Origin: Bacillota bacterium
Lineage (GTDB): Bacteria > Bacillota_C > Negativicutes > CTSoil-072
Direction: 5' to 3'
Length of the DNA: 24,635 nucleotides
Assembly (NCBI GenBank): GCA_017861495.1
Contig: JAGFXW010000037.1
Span: 1-24,635, forward strand
Shown here: positions 1-9,616 of the stretch, piece after piece
Position numbering within the stretch: the first letter of the stretch is position 1
Layout of the letters: each line of letters starts with the position of its first letter
The notes under the pieces: model-generated
Told to the model about the DNA's origin: nothing
Databases searched by the model: none
The model's input: only the letters and a program-made list of their open reading frames with translations
Position numbers and translations under genes: made by a program

Positions 1-23
1 GCACAAATACGCCCCTTTCATGG

Positions 24-58
24 GTACACCAGAAAATATAACATTATAACTGGTGTAC
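24..58. repeat. Perfect 9-bp inverted repeat with AT-rich 17-nt spacer
   Basis: GTACACCAG at 24-32 is mirrored by CTGGTGTAC at 50-58. The spacer (33-49) is almost entirely A and T. The arms are too far apart and no T-run follows, so this does not look like an intrinsic terminator. It could be a pair of operator half-sites for a gene left of the window, or the relic of a mobile element end. No function can be assigned. Confidence 0.5.
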
Positions 59-89
59 ATAAGTGCAACCTGCTGCTTCCGCCGTCGCT

Positions 90-185
90 ATGAAAGCTCA
101 GCGCAAGCCGGGTTTTCTAATTCTGCCAAAACGTTCTTCGATTGAACGCCTCAACAGCCCAGAGATTGACTTGAAACAACACTAA
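90..185 (+). pseudogene. Possible C-terminal remnant of a transposase (31 codons)
   Basis: An ATG-initiated frame of 31 codons runs to TAA at 183-185. It contains the stretch GFLILPKRSSIERL. This loosely resembles the GF.VLP[KR]RW.VER block found near the C terminus of IS5-type DDE transposases, but the conserved Trp is missing and the protein ends a few residues later. There is no convincing ribosome binding site. If the resemblance is real, this is a decayed insertion sequence end. It may equally be a chance frame. The rest of 1-261 shows no other coding sequence. Confidence 0.2.
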
Positions 186-261
186 GAAACATTACTTTAA
201 TAAGAATGCATTCTGTTTTTTTTGCCAATATCCTGCTAGGAAACAAAGAAACTACAATAAA

Positions 262-1546
262 TTATATACATATCCCTCGTAAGCCATCTTGATCAACACC
301 GTCCGGAATAACCGTAACCGTACGTCCCGTTTTTAGCTGGCAACCTGGAATATAAACCCGCAGATACTGCTCCGTCAACCCTTCGGCACCATCCTCCGTC
401 GACGTCTCAACCAATACTTCCACCCGCTTGCCGATAAAACGCGCGGCAAATTCACTCGACTTGCGTTCTGCCAATTGCTGCATCGCCAACAGACGCCGTT
501 TTTTTACCGGTTCCGGTACCTGATGGGGAAACGACGCAGCAGGTGTTCCTTGTCGCCGCGAATAAGGAAAAATGTGCATGCGAGAAAAGTTCATGCTATC
601 TACAAACCGTAATGCATTTTCATGCATTTCATCCGTTTCGCCCGGAAAACCAACAATGATATCCGTTGAAACAGCGATGTCAGGAATTTCATGTTCGATT
701 CGGCGAATGAGGGCACGATACTCCTCAGTCGTATAGTGACGGTTCATGGCCGCTAAAATCATGTCTTCACCGGCCTGTAAAGGTAAATGCAAATGTTTGC
801 ACAGGCGCGGATCCGTCTGAAAAAGATGAATCAGGTCATCTGATATTTCGAGTGATTCAACAGAACCTAAGCGAAGCCGGAACGAATCGGGGAATGACAA
901 TATAGCTCTCACCGCATCCGCCAAGGTAGTATGACCATCCAAATCACGTCCGTAAGAACCTAAGTGAATGCCGGTTAATACAAGCTCTTTAAATCCGGCC
1001 CGGATTAATTTTTCCGCTTCTTTCCTGACGCTGGCCAACGGTCTTGACCGCAGCGGACCGCGCGCATAAGGAATAATACAATAGGAACAAAAATTATCAC
1101 AGCCCTCTTGAATTTTCAAAAAGGCTCTGGTCCGATCAGGAGTTGTCAGAAGAGGAATATCTTCAAAATGATCCGCCTTCATAATATCGGTAACTAAATT
1201 CCGTTGCTGCCGCAAATCGGACAACATCCACTATCCGGTTTCGATCCTGCGTTCCAATAACAATATCCACGCCTTCAATCGCAGCAATTTCCTGCGCGGA
1301 AACTTGTGCGTAACAACCCGTCACTACCACAATAGCGTCCGGATTTGTGCGAACCGCCCGGCGTATCAGTTGTCGTGATTTTCTTTCTCCCAAATGAGTC
1401 ACCGAACACGTATTAATCACGTATACTTCGGCAGTGGCAGAAAAATCAACAACGGTATACCCTCGCTCCTGAAATAACCCTTCCACGACTTCCGTTTCAA
1501 ATTGGTTCACTTTACACCCTAAGGTGACAAAAGCCACGCGCTGCAC
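262..1546 (-). pseudogene. mtaB: tRNA t6A37 methylthiotransferase MtaB, interrupted by a +1 frameshift
   Basis: MtaB is a radical-SAM enzyme that converts t6A37 to ms2t6A37 in ANN-decoding tRNAs. The N-terminal half (1546 down to about 1228) has the MTTase domain with three cluster cysteines in TLGCKVNQ, NTCSVTH and VTGCYAQ. The C-terminal half (about 1227 to 262) has the radical-SAM motif in GCDNFCSYCIIPYARG and a C-terminal TRAM-like domain. The halves lie in different frames. After ...GTQDRNRIVD the reading must skip one base near 1221-1231 to continue as LSDLRQQRNLV. The combined length is about 428 codons, normal for MtaB, so nothing else is missing. The likely start is GTG at 1546 after a GGGGGG Shine-Dalgarno; its G is also the last base of the rsmE TAG stop. 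It is the last gene of the hrcA operon. The lesion may be a sequencing error or a real inactivation. Confidence 0.85.
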
Positions 1547-2283
1547 TAGTATCCCCCCAAATCGCCGCATTCATACATCACGACCGACAGCGCAGCCAAC
1601 GCCGCTGTTTCCGTCCGCAATATCCGAGGGCCAATCGATACTGTCTGAACTCCGTTTTGGCGGCACAGCGCCGCTTCTCCGTCACTAAATCCGCCTTCCG
1701 GCCCAATCAGGAGCAAAATAGTGCGTGCGCGACAATTTTTCAATAATGCTTTTAAACCGCTTTTTTTCTCGCCCTCATACAACATGACAATCAAGCTGTC
1801 CTTTCCGTATTCCGCTAACAGACCTCTCACATCGTTGAAGCCCGTTACTTCCGGAACCGTCAACCGGCCGCACTGCTTGGCAGCTTCCAAGGCAATTTTT
1901 TGCCAGCGCTGCCGCCGGCTTGCCTGTTTAGCCGCATCATAGCGGACGATACTGCGCTCCGCTGCCAGAGGAATAATTTTACAGACCCCCAATTCCACTG
2001 CTTTTTGCACAATATAATCCATCTTATCGCCTTTAGCCAACCCTTGGGCAAGGTATACGGTAACCGGAGGTTCGCTATGATCGTCAATCTGTTCAATTAA
2101 CGTTAATGGAGTTTCCGTCAAACTGCTTTTCCCTACCTTGGCGCGACCGGCGTTCCCCTCTGAATCAACAACGATCACTTCTTCGCCCGGCTGCAACCGC
2201 AGCACATTGCGTGCATGATGCGCATTTTCGCCGGTCAACGCCATCTGGGGCGCTATTTTGCCTTCAATAAAAAAACGCGCCAA
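1546..2283 (-). CDS. rsmE: 16S rRNA (uracil1498-N3)-methyltransferase RsmE
   Basis: This 245-residue protein matches the usual RsmE length. RsmE methylates N3 of U1498 in 16S rRNA using S-adenosylmethionine. The N terminus (MARFFIEGK...HARNVLRL) is the PUA-like RNA-binding part. The C-terminal half is the SPOUT knot, with LLIGPEGGFSDGE near residue 190 and SIGPRILRTETAALAA near 216-231, the motifs that form the cofactor pocket. The start is a TTG at 2283 preceded by GGAGG, one base after the prmA stop. The gene shares its final base with the mtaB start. This tight packing indicates one transcript with prmA and mtaB. Confidence 0.93.
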   Translation of the reverse strand: MARFFIEGKIAPQMALTGENAHHARNVLRLQPGEEVIVVDSEGNAGRAKVGKSSLTETPLTLIEQIDDHSEPPVTVYLAQGLAKGDKMDYIVQKAVELGVCKIIPLAAERSIVRYDAAKQASRRQRWQKIALEAAKQCGRLTVPEVTGFNDVRGLLAEYGKDSLIVMLYEGEKKSGLKALLKNCRARTILLLIGPEGGFSDGEAALCRQNGVQTVSIGPRILRTETAALAALSVVMYECGDLGGY

Positions 2284-2284
2284 C

Positions 2285-3226
2285 TTACATTCCTCCCCGG
2301 CGAGCTATCACAGCTGCCCAGGTACCTTCTTCCACTATTTTTTCAACAACCAAGCCGACTTGGCCTAAAGCGGCAATCACATCACTGAGACGAGTGGCAA
2401 TAATACCACTGGCGATGACTGCTCCTTCATCTTTAAGACGGAGCGGCAGATCAGGCGCCATCCGGATAATGACGTCAGCAATGATATTGGCAATAATCAA
2501 ATCCGCCTTGTCGCTGCCAGCAATCCCGGTTAGCAAATCACCTTCCGAAAGCGTAACTTGCTCTTGCACTCCGTTCAAACAAACATTCTCGCCGGCGATT
2601 TTAACCGCCACGGGATCCAAGTCAACCGCCCGAACATCCTTGGCTCCCAGTTTTGCCGCTGCAATCGCCAGTATGCCAGACCCAGTCCCAATATCAAAAA
2701 CCGTGCAGCCGGGAACCAATATTTCTTCCAAACACTGAATGCACATCTGCGTTGTATGATGGGTTCCGGTGCCGAACGCCATTCCCGGATCCAGTTCAAT
2801 GATAATTTCTCCTTCCGCCGGTTGGTAATCTTCCCAAGACGGTTTAATAACCACTCGGTCACCAATTTTCACCGGATGAAAAAATTGTTTCCAGGCCGAA
2901 GACCAATCCTCTTCATGAACTTCACGCCAACGGATTGTTCCAATCCCTTTATCGATATTATGCAAAGAAAGTTCATTCAGCCGTTGTTCAAACAGCCGTA
3001 AGCTTTCATGCAAACGGTTGTCAACGGGCAAATACGCAGTGACCGTTACCACACCCGTGTCATCCTCGGGAATCCCGCAATAATCCCAGGTGCCGGAGTG
3101 CCGATAAGAATTAATCAGTTCAGGATCTTCAATCACCACTCCGCTTGTTCCCAGATCATGAAAGATGTTGGCCACCGCTTCTGTGGCCTCTTGGGTAGTT
3201 TGGACACTAATTTCAGCCCACTTCAT
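2285..3226 (-). CDS. prmA: Ribosomal protein L11 methyltransferase PrmA
   Basis: PrmA trimethylates ribosomal protein L11 with S-adenosylmethionine. The 313-residue product has the family's N-terminal substrate-recognition domain (about 1-120) and a Rossmann methyltransferase domain. The diagnostic DPGMAFGTGTHHT lies at 146-158, the SAM-binding DIGTGSG at 178-184, and LIIANIIADV further on. I chose ATG at 3226 because GAGGAG lies 8 nt upstream; a GTG one codon earlier is also possible. It lies 29 nt after dnaJ and ends one base before rsmE, the conserved dnaJ-prmA-rsmE order of Bacillota. Confidence 0.94.
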   Translation of the reverse strand: MKWAEISVQTTQEATEAVANIFHDLGTSGVVIEDPELINSYRHSGTWDYCGIPEDDTGVVTVTAYLPVDNRLHESLRLFEQRLNELSLHNIDKGIGTIRWREVHEEDWSSAWKQFFHPVKIGDRVVIKPSWEDYQPAEGEIIIELDPGMAFGTGTHHTTQMCIQCLEEILVPGCTVFDIGTGSGILAIAAAKLGAKDVRAVDLDPVAVKIAGENVCLNGVQEQVTLSEGDLLTGIAGSDKADLIIANIIADVIIRMAPDLPLRLKDEGAVIASGIIATRLSDVIAALGQVGLVVEKIVEEGTWAAVIARRGGM

Positions 3227-3255
3227 CACAACCGCTCCTCATTTGTAGAATCACT

Positions 3256-4315
3256 TTATCCCAAAAATTCTTTTACCTTTTTAAAAAATCCTTTTTGTTC
3301 CGGATTCACATCGACGCCGCCAATGCGGCCAAACTCTACCATTAACTCTCGTTGACGTTCCGTTAATTTTTTCGGCGTAACAACTTTAACACGAACGTGC
3401 TGATCGCCGCGGCCATGTCCTTTTAAATACGGAATCCCTTTTTCCTTTATCCGGAAAATTGTTCCTGTTTGTGTACCCTCCGGTATCCGCAACTTCACTT
3501 TGCCGTCAAGAGTAGGCACTTCAATTTCATCACCAATCGTCGCTTGAACAATGCTGATCGGCACATCGCAAATCACATCATTCCCTTCGCGGATAAACAA
3601 TTTATGTGCTTTTACAAATAAATAAACATAGAGGTCTCCTGGCGGGCCGCCGCGTGTACCGGCTTCACCCTCATGGCTGACCCGCAGCCGGGCTCCATTG
3701 TCCACCCCTGCCGGAATTTTAATCTTGATTTTGCGACGAATTCGGGTTTTTCCCCGGCCATGGCATTCTTTGCACGGCGATTGAATAATTTTCCCTTCAC
3801 CCCGGCAGCGATCACAAGTTACAACATTGACCATCCGGCCAAAAGGCGTATTCTGGGCTACTTGCACTTGACCGGTTCCCTGACACTGCGGACAGGTTTG
3901 GGCATGGGTCCCCGGACTTGCTCCGGAACCATCGCAGACCGAACAATTTTCCGTACGGGGAACTTCTATTTCCGTCTCCATGCCAAACGCAGCTTGCTCA
4001 AAAGTAATCTCCATGTCATAACGCAAATCGGCGCCCTTTTCCGGTCCGGGCGGACGACGGCCAAAGCCGCCAAAACCCGACTGTCCGAAAAACATATCAA
4101 AGATATCGTTAAAGCCGTCGGCGCCGCCAAACCCTCCGGCCCCCTGTCCATTTTCAAAGGCAGCATGGCCAAATTGATCGTATTGGGCACGCCTTTCCGG
4201 GTTAGACAGGATCTCATATGCTTCATTTACTTCTTTAAATTTTTCTTCCGCTTCTTTTTGGTTATCGCGGTTTACGTCGGGATGGTACTTTCGGGCCGCC
4301 ACCATCCAAAATCAT
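3256..4315 (-). pseudogene. dnaJ: Chaperone DnaJ lacking the start of its J domain
   Basis: DnaJ delivers clients to DnaK and stimulates its ATPase through the J domain. The frame open from 4305 encodes 349 residues. HPD sits at residues 8-10, whereas in DnaJ proteins it sits near 33, so about 25 residues (helix I, the DYYE.LGV segment and most of helix II) are absent. Everything downstream is intact: the rest of helix III/IV, a Gly/Phe region (about 54-82), four CxxCxGxG zinc repeats (Cys pairs at 121/124, 138/141, 164/167, 178/181) and the C-terminal substrate domains. Upstream in frame there is a TGA at 4314-4312. An ATG at 4315 with AGAGGG 8 nt before it looks like the original start. From it to the HPD codons there are about 31 nt instead of about 96, which suggests an out-of-frame loss of roughly 65 nt. 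As read, no functional J domain can be made. Confidence 0.85.
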
Positions 4316-4356
4316 TTTTTCAACCCTCTGTTTTAGGCCTCCATTCTTACCACCAT

Positions 4357-4407
4357 GCATAGGCATAACTTGGAAGGGGTTGTACCCCTTCCAAGTTATG
4401 CCTATGC
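4357..4407. repeat. 51-nt near-perfect palindrome between dnaK and dnaJ
   Basis: Arms of 24 nt (4357-4380 and 4384-4407) are exact reverse complements around a 3-nt loop (TGT), beginning GCATAGGC and ending GCCTATGC. The transcript would form an unusually stable hairpin between the dnaK stop and dnaJ. In the operon direction the hairpin is followed by ATGGTGGTAAG rather than a T-run, so it is not a standard intrinsic terminator. On the plus strand only four Ts follow. It could be an mRNA processing or stability element that sets dnaK levels above those of distal genes, a partial terminator, or a small mobile repeat. It sits about 50 nt from the damaged dnaJ start. Confidence 0.8.
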
Positions 4408-4451
4408 TTTTAAACTTCGTTCAATATAATGGTTCGCGGAATTAAGCCTTT

Positions 4452-6296
4452 TTATTTCTTCTCGTCGTCTACAACTTTGTATTCGGCATCGACCACTTTT
4501 TCATCTTTTGGCGGAGCTCCGGCGCCGGCAGCTTGTCCGCCTGGTTGTCCGGCAGCAGCAGCATCGGCCTGGCTGTACATCGCTGACGACAATTCATACA
4601 ACGGTTTCGTCAATTCTTCCGTGTCAGCCTTAATCTTTTCGATATCGGTTCCTTTCAGGGTTTCTTTCAATTTATCAACTGCCGCCTGGACTTTGGCAAC
4701 CAATTCTTTGTCTGCTTTGTCGCCGGCATCTTTAATGGTTTTTTCCGCATTATAAGCAAGCGAATCTGCGTTATTGCGAACTTCTACTTCTTCACGCCGT
4801 TTCTTATCTTCAGCCGCATGCGCCTCCGCATCTTTTACCATCCGGTCAATATCGTCTTTATTCAAGCCGCCGGAGGAAGTAATTGTGATTTTCTGTTCTT
4901 TACCGGTCCCAAGATCCTTTGCAGAAACATGGACAATCCCGTTCGCATCAATATCAAACGTAACTTCAATGCGCGGCACTCCCCGCGGAGCCGGAGGAAT
5001 TCCCGACAATTCAAACCGGCCAAGGGTTTTATTGTAGGAAGCCATTTCCCGTTCCCCTTGAAGCACATGGATGTCTACGGAAGGCTGGTTATCGGCTGCA
5101 GTAGAGAATGTTTGGCTCTTGGAAGTAGGAATCGTTGTATTGCGTTCAATAATCTTGGTGAACACACCACCCATGGTTTCAATACCGAGCGACAACGGAG
5201 TAACATCCAGCAAGAGAACATCTTTTACTTCACCGACCAATACGCCGGCTTGGATCGCAGCGCCAACAGCGACGCACTCATCCGGATTTACGCCGCGATG
5301 CGGCTCTTTGCCAAAAAAGTTTTTAATTGCTTCCTGCACGGCCGGAATACGGGTGGAGCCACCGACCAGAATTACTTTGTCAATATTTTTCGGTGATAAT
5401 CCGGCATCGCTCATCGCTTGACGGGTTGGCCCCATGGTTGCCTCTACCAAATCCGATGTAAGCTCGTCGAATTTTGCCCGGGTCAGGTTCAGATCCATGT
5501 GTTTAGGACCAGTTTGATCCGCAGTAATAAACGGTAAATTAATATTGGTGCTCAATACACCGGATAACTCGATTTTTGCTTTTTCAGCAGCTTCCAACAA
5601 CCGTTGCTGAGCCATGCGGTCATTGGAAAGATCAATTCCCTGCTGCTTTTTGAATTCATCAATCAGCCATTTTTTGACCCGCTCATCAAAATCATCGCCG
5701 CCTAAACGGTTGTTTCCGTTGGTTGCTTTTACCTCGAATACGCCGTCGCCGAGTTCGAGGATGGATACGTCAAACGTACCGCCGCCCAAGTCAAATACAA
5801 GGATCGTATGATCTTCGCCTTTGTCCATACCGTACGCCAAAGATGCAGCAGTCGGCTCGTTGATGATCCGCAACACTTCCAGGCCGGCAATTGTTCCGGC
5901 ATCCTTTGTAGCTTGCCGCTGGCTGTCTGTGAAATAGGCCGGAACGGTAATAACCGCCTGCGTAACCTTCTCACCCAGATAAGCTTCTGCATCTTGCTTT
6001 AATTTTTGCAAAATCATGGCAGAGATTTCCTGTGGATTATAGGCTTTCTCATCAATCGCCACCTTATAATCCGTACCCATATGCCGTTTGATCGAGCTGA
6101 TCGTACGGTCCGGGTTCGATACAGCCTGGCGTTTCGCCAACTGGCCGACAAGACGTTCGCCTGTTTTTGAAAAGCCGACAACAGACGGAGTCAGACGACT
6201 TCCTTCCGCGTTCGGGATAACAACCGGCTCGCCGCCTTCCATAACAGCAACAACCGAGTTTGTAGTTCCAAGGTCTATACCAATTACTTTTGACAT
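4452..6296 (-). CDS. dnaK: Molecular chaperone DnaK (Hsp70)
   Basis: DnaK is the ATP-dependent Hsp70 chaperone of the cytoplasm. The 614-residue protein is complete. The ATPase domain begins [11 protein letters not shown] (phosphate-1 loop) and contains [13 protein letters not shown] (phosphate-2) and [13 protein letters not shown] (adenosine motif). The substrate-binding domain follows [14 protein letters not shown]. The C-terminal lid ends in an Ala/Gly-rich linker and the acidic tail [10 protein letters not shown]. As in most Gram-positive DnaKs, the segment found in proteobacterial ATPase domains appears absent. The start ATG at 6296 has AAGGGGG upstream. It follows grpE by 63 nt. The long hairpin after its stop may affect downstream expression. 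Confidence 0.98.
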   Translation of the reverse strand: MSKVIGIDLGTTNSVVAVMEGGEPVVIPNAEGSRLTPSVVGFSKTGERLVGQLAKRQAVSNPDRTISSIKRHMGTDYKVAIDEKAYNPQEISAMILQKLKQDAEAYLGEKVTQAVITVPAYFTDSQRQATKDAGTIAGLEVLRIINEPTAASLAYGMDKGEDHTILVFDLGGGTFDVSILELGDGVFEVKATNGNNRLGGDDFDERVKKWLIDEFKKQQGIDLSNDRMAQQRLLEAAEKAKIELSGVLSTNINLPFITADQTGPKHMDLNLTRAKFDELTSDLVEATMGPTRQAMSDAGLSPKNIDKVILVGGSTRIPAVQEAIKNFFGKEPHRGVNPDECVAVGAAIQAGVLVGEVKDVLLLDVTPLSLGIETMGGVFTKIIERNTTIPTSKSQTFSTAADNQPSVDIHVLQGEREMASYNKTLGRFELSGIPPAPRGVPRIEVTFDIDANGIVHVSAKDLGTGKEQKITITSSGGLNKDDIDRMVKDAEAHAAEDKKRREEVEVRNNADSLAYNAEKTIKDAGDKADKELVAKVQAAVDKLKETLKGTDIEKIKADTEELTKPLYELSSAMYSQADAAAAGQPGGQAAGAGAPPKDEKVVDAEYKVVDDEKK

Positions 6297-6359
6297 ATTC
6301 TTTTCCCCCTTTTATATGGTTACTGAATTTACCGTTAAAAGCACTTTATGGGTTATCAA

Positions 6360-6926
6360 TTATCCTACTACTTTGACCATACTGGGCCGGATTACTTTTT
6401 CCCGGACCCGGTACCCTTTTTGCAGTTCTTCTATGATCATTCCTTCTGGCTGATTGGGATCTTCTTCCCGCATTACCGCCTGGTGTTGTTCAGGATTAAA
6501 TTGAGTTCCAACCGCGTCAATCGTCTCCAAGCCATTTTTGGCCAATAAGCCAACCATCTGGCGATAAATCATTTCAATGCCGGCAACAATCGCTTGCGCA
6601 TCTTGTTGGCTTTTGCCATCTAATGCCCGTTCCAGATTATCAATAACCGGAAGGATCTGCAATATCAAATCCTGAGCGACAACCGCCGACAATTCTTCTT
6701 TCTCTTGACGGGTCCGTCGGCGAAAATTATCAAAATCAGCCTGCAATCGTTGGCAACGATTGGTCATTTCTTCTAACAAAGCTTGTTTTTCTTCGACTTC
6801 GGCCATCAATTTGTCTACTGTTGGATCGCCGCTTTCAATGCGGCCTTCCGCACCGGCCGACGGTTTTTCTGGTTCCAGTGTTTCTTGTTTCCTGTTTTCC
6901 TGTTCTGTTTGCTTGGTATCTCCCAC
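6360..6926 (-). CDS. grpE: Nucleotide exchange factor GrpE
   Basis: GrpE releases ADP from DnaK and acts as a homodimer. The product has a polar, Glu-rich N-terminal tail (about 1-30), a long predicted coiled coil (about 35-85, VDKLMAEVEEKQALLEEMTNRCQ...), and the family's core DFDNFRRRTRQEKEE. It ends in the beta-wing with GTQFNPEQHQAVMREEDP and GYRVREKVIRPSMVKV. The proposed start is GTG at 6926 because GAGGTG lies 6 nt upstream; a GTG three codons earlier would overlap that Shine-Dalgarno. The length (188 aa) is normal. It starts about 20 nt after the chaperonin stop, so the two are co-transcribed. Confidence 0.95.
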   Translation of the reverse strand: MGDTKQTEQENRKQETLEPEKPSAGAEGRIESGDPTVDKLMAEVEEKQALLEEMTNRCQRLQADFDNFRRRTRQEKEELSAVVAQDLILQILPVIDNLERALDGKSQQDAQAIVAGIEMIYRQMVGLLAKNGLETIDAVGTQFNPEQHQAVMREEDPNQPEGMIIEELQKGYRVREKVIRPSMVKVVG

Positions 6927-6947
6927 TATTTTCACCTCACATCCGCA

Positions 6948-8534
6948 TTAAAAATCAGGCATTCCGGCATCAGTCCCGGCTGCAGTTTTTGCTGCGTTCG
7001 CCCCTTCTTCTTTTTTCTTGATAATGGTATCAATTCGCAGAATGGCGACTGCAACTTCGCCGGCAGCCCGGATAGCATGATATTTAACCGGCACCGGATC
7101 AACAACGCCTTGCGCCAGCATATCCACAACTACGCCGGCATCGCAATCAATGCCCAGCGTATCACTGCCTGACGACAATTGAGCATTCAACACCTCTTCC
7201 ACTTTCTCAAGCGGATTATAACCGGCATTTTGCACAATCTGCGTCAATGGTTTTTTCAAAGCGTTCGCGACGCAATCCACACCATAGGAAGCCATGCCCT
7301 TTACATTATCGCGCATTTTTTCCACGGTCCGCGACATAGCAATCTCAGTCGCGCCGCCGCCAGCTACATATCCGCCGCGAACAGCTGCCTGCACGCTGGA
7401 AGCGGCATCTTTGGCGATCCGTTCCCTTTCGCCAACGACTTCTTCCGTCGCAGCACCTACTAAAATGGTCGCCATTGGCTTCCCGCCGCCGCCAAGAATA
7501 CGAATTTGTTGCAGTTTTTCATCTTCATAAACCCGGCTGGCAAAACCAAGATATTTCTCAATATCCGCGCCGTCTTTTTTCAAACCGGTCCGTTTCATCA
7601 TTCTGGCGCCGACATGTTCCGCGACGCGCCGCAAATCTTTATTGGCGGCCCGCTGCACAACCAATACTCCGGCATCCATCAGGATTTCTTCCGCTGTCGC
7701 ATGGACGCCGCGATCAACCAGCACAACTTTTATTCCCAAATCAACAATTTTTTGCACGTTGCGTTTAAACTCATCCTGAAACTCGATATACCGTTTAAAA
7801 CCCGTTTCCGTGCTTAACGCTTCGTCTTCTATCTCTTCCGGTTCTAAAGCATCATCCACCAAAAGAACTTTTGCTTCAAACACTTCGGCAGGCATTTCTT
7901 GGTTCATACGTTCCTTATCGACAATAACGCCCATGAACACTTCATTGCCGGCGCCCTCTTCCGCAGTAATGATGTCCGATAACTTGAAATTGCTTTCGCA
8001 AAGCTTTTCCACTCCGATCAATTGGACCGCTTCAACAACCAGATTGGCAATATCCTCATATTCCCGACCGGCAATCATCGCGATATTATGCAAAATCGGA
8101 TCATGGATATCCGTTACCTTGCGCCCGCGTTCCTCAATCTGGGCTAAGACCTGTTTCACACCATAGCGGATGCCTTCAATCACCCGGGCAACCGGCACGC
8201 CGCGCAAAACCTGCGCAACGCCTTCGGTAACCAACGCTCCGGCTAAAATCGTGGCCGTTGTCGTCCCATCGCCAACCTCAGCCTGTTGCGCCTTGGCAAT
8301 ATTTATCAGCATTTTTGCCGCCGGATGATTCACATCCATTTTATCTAAAATCGTTACACCATCATTAGTAATAACTACTTCGCCAAAACGATCGACCAGC
8401 ATCGTATCCAAGCCCTTCGGACCAATCGTTCCTTCCACTGCAGCCGTGATTGCCCGGACAGCATTAGCATTCGTCATCAAGGCCGCTAAGCGTTCGTCTA
8501 CATCTGCGCCGCTGCCTGCCTGTTTCAAATTCAT
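6948..8534 (-). CDS. Archaeal-type (thermosome-like, group II/III) chaperonin in the Hsp70 operon
   Basis: This 528-residue protein is a chaperonin of the thermosome/CCT type, not bacterial GroEL. Visible motifs are [13 protein letters not shown] (36-48), [12 protein letters not shown] (56-67) and the ATP-binding GDGTTT (88-93), with a second ATP-site block [17 protein letters not shown] (386-402). Segment 240-265 ([23 protein letters not shown]) occupies the place of the helical protrusion that acts as a built-in lid in group II chaperonins, so no GroES is expected to be needed. The C terminus (GMPDF) lacks the Gly-Gly-Met tail of GroEL. Start ATG 8534 has GTAGGAGG upstream. It sits 36 nt after hrcA and just before grpE. 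Chaperonins of this kind in the dnaK operon are known from some Bacillota, such as Carboxydothermus, and are called group III. Acquisition from archaea is the published inference. Here it would be controlled by HrcA/CIRCE. Confidence 0.95.
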   Translation of the reverse strand: MNLKQAGSGADVDERLAALMTNANAVRAITAAVEGTIGPKGLDTMLVDRFGEVVITNDGVTILDKMDVNHPAAKMLINIAKAQQAEVGDGTTTATILAGALVTEGVAQVLRGVPVARVIEGIRYGVKQVLAQIEERGRKVTDIHDPILHNIAMIAGREYEDIANLVVEAVQLIGVEKLCESNFKLSDIITAEEGAGNEVFMGVIVDKERMNQEMPAEVFEAKVLLVDDALEPEEIEDEALSTETGFKRYIEFQDEFKRNVQKIVDLGIKVVLVDRGVHATAEEILMDAGVLVVQRAANKDLRRVAEHVGARMMKRTGLKKDGADIEKYLGFASRVYEDEKLQQIRILGGGGKPMATILVGAATEEVVGERERIAKDAASSVQAAVRGGYVAGGGATEIAMSRTVEKMRDNVKGMASYGVDCVANALKKPLTQIVQNAGYNPLEKVEEVLNAQLSSGSDTLGIDCDAGVVVDMLAQGVVDPVPVKYHAIRAAGEVAVAILRIDTIIKKKEEGANAAKTAAGTDAGMPDF

Positions 8535-8570
8535 GCGTTCGCCTCCTACTTTTCAGTCTGCGTTAAAAAA

Positions 8571-9599
8571 TCAAACCCCATAACGCTTCAATATATCCCC
8601 AAAATGATGATGCATGAAATCCAATACCGCAGTAATCTTTCCGTATTCCATCCGGGTCGGTCCCAAAACGGCAACCGTTCCCACCACCTGTCCGTCAATC
8701 CGGTAGGTAGCCTGCACCACACTGCAATCCTGGATTCCGGAATACTTGTTTTCACCACCAATGGTAACCACAACACCATCGGTGTCCTGGGTGTGCAAAA
8801 TATCACACAATAAGCGTTCTTCTTCCAGCATCGTCAATAATTCTTTGACTTTTTTCATATCGCGGTATTCCGGCTGCGCCAACAGTTGCGACGTGCCGCC
8901 CAAATAAATTCGTTCCTGCTTGTTGGCAGGTACCACCTGCCGAAGTACTTCCAACAGGGCGTCGAAAATCACATGATCATGCTCAAAATCCTGATGGATA
9001 TCCTTGAACACAGAAGAGTGAATTTGGCCAAACGCCTGTCCGGCAAGCCGCTGGTTAATCCGTTCGGCAATCCTGTGTAAATCTTCAAACCGGACTCCTT
9101 CGGGAATTGGCAGGACTTTATTTTCCACATAACCGGTGTCCGTAACAATTGCCAAAATAACACGGTGATTATCGAGCGGCATGAATTGTAAATATTTAAA
9201 TACAGCCGGAGCATATTGCGGCGCCAGCACCAACGAAACATTCCGCGTCATACGGGATATAATTTTTGCAGTTTCCTGGAATACTTCTTCAATCCGGCGC
9301 GCCCGCGATCGATACCAATTGGTAATCAACGTAACATCATTGTCGGAAATCGTAGGTGTTGACATCAGAGTATCGACGTAAAACCGGTATCCTTTTGCCG
9401 CAGGAATACGCCCCGCCGAAGTATGCGGCTGCTCCAAATAACCCAGCAATTCCAAATCAGCCATCTCATTGCGGATTGTTGCCGGACTAATCCCTAAATC
9501 GTATTTACGGGCAATGGTCCGAGATCCAATCGGTTCGGCTGTTGAAATATAATCATCAATGATCGCCTGCAAAATCTTCCTTTTTCTCTCGTCCAACAC
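8571..9599 (-). CDS. hrcA: Heat-inducible transcription repressor HrcA
   Basis: HrcA represses class I heat-shock genes by binding CIRCE. The start is GTG at 9599, preceded by AAAGGAGG with 8-nt spacing. This gives [33 protein letters not shown] and 342 residues, the normal length. The longer open frame upstream would run through the operator and promoter and is not real. The N-terminal winged helix contains [31 protein letters not shown], the family's signature. The middle is GAF-like, and the C-terminal part has [15 protein letters not shown] and the dimerisation segment [16 protein letters not shown]. It is the first gene after the CIRCE site and so autoregulates the whole operon, including the chaperonin. 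Confidence 0.97.
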   Translation of the reverse strand: MLDERKRKILQAIIDDYISTAEPIGSRTIARKYDLGISPATIRNEMADLELLGYLEQPHTSAGRIPAAKGYRFYVDTLMSTPTISDNDVTLITNWYRSRARRIEEVFQETAKIISRMTRNVSLVLAPQYAPAVFKYLQFMPLDNHRVILAIVTDTGYVENKVLPIPEGVRFEDLHRIAERINQRLAGQAFGQIHSSVFKDIHQDFEHDHVIFDALLEVLRQVVPANKQERIYLGGTSQLLAQPEYRDMKKVKELLTMLEEERLLCDILHTQDTDGVVVTIGGENKYSGIQDCSVVQATYRIDGQVVGTVAVLGPTRMEYGKITAVLDFMHHHFGDILKRYGV

Positions 9600-9616
9600 A
9601 CTACCCGCCTCCTTTG

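Noticed and set aside
203..222. AGAATGCATTCT palindrome followed by eight Ts as a terminator
   Set aside because: The palindrome has no loop and a weak AT-rich stem, and no intact plus-strand gene precedes it.
4305..4305. ATG at 4305 as a genuine start of a shortened DnaJ
   Set aside because: No Shine-Dalgarno precedes it and the product lacks essential J-domain helices, so an interrupted gene is the better call.
3673..4362. 229-codon plus-strand open frame opposite dnaJ
   Set aside because: It is the antisense shadow of a conserved gene, has no family resemblance and no convincing ribosome binding site.
6948..8534. Contamination from an archaeal genome
   Set aside because: The gene is flanked on both sides by bacterial operon partners with short spacings and a strong bacterial ribosome binding site, and base composition looks like its neighbours by eye.
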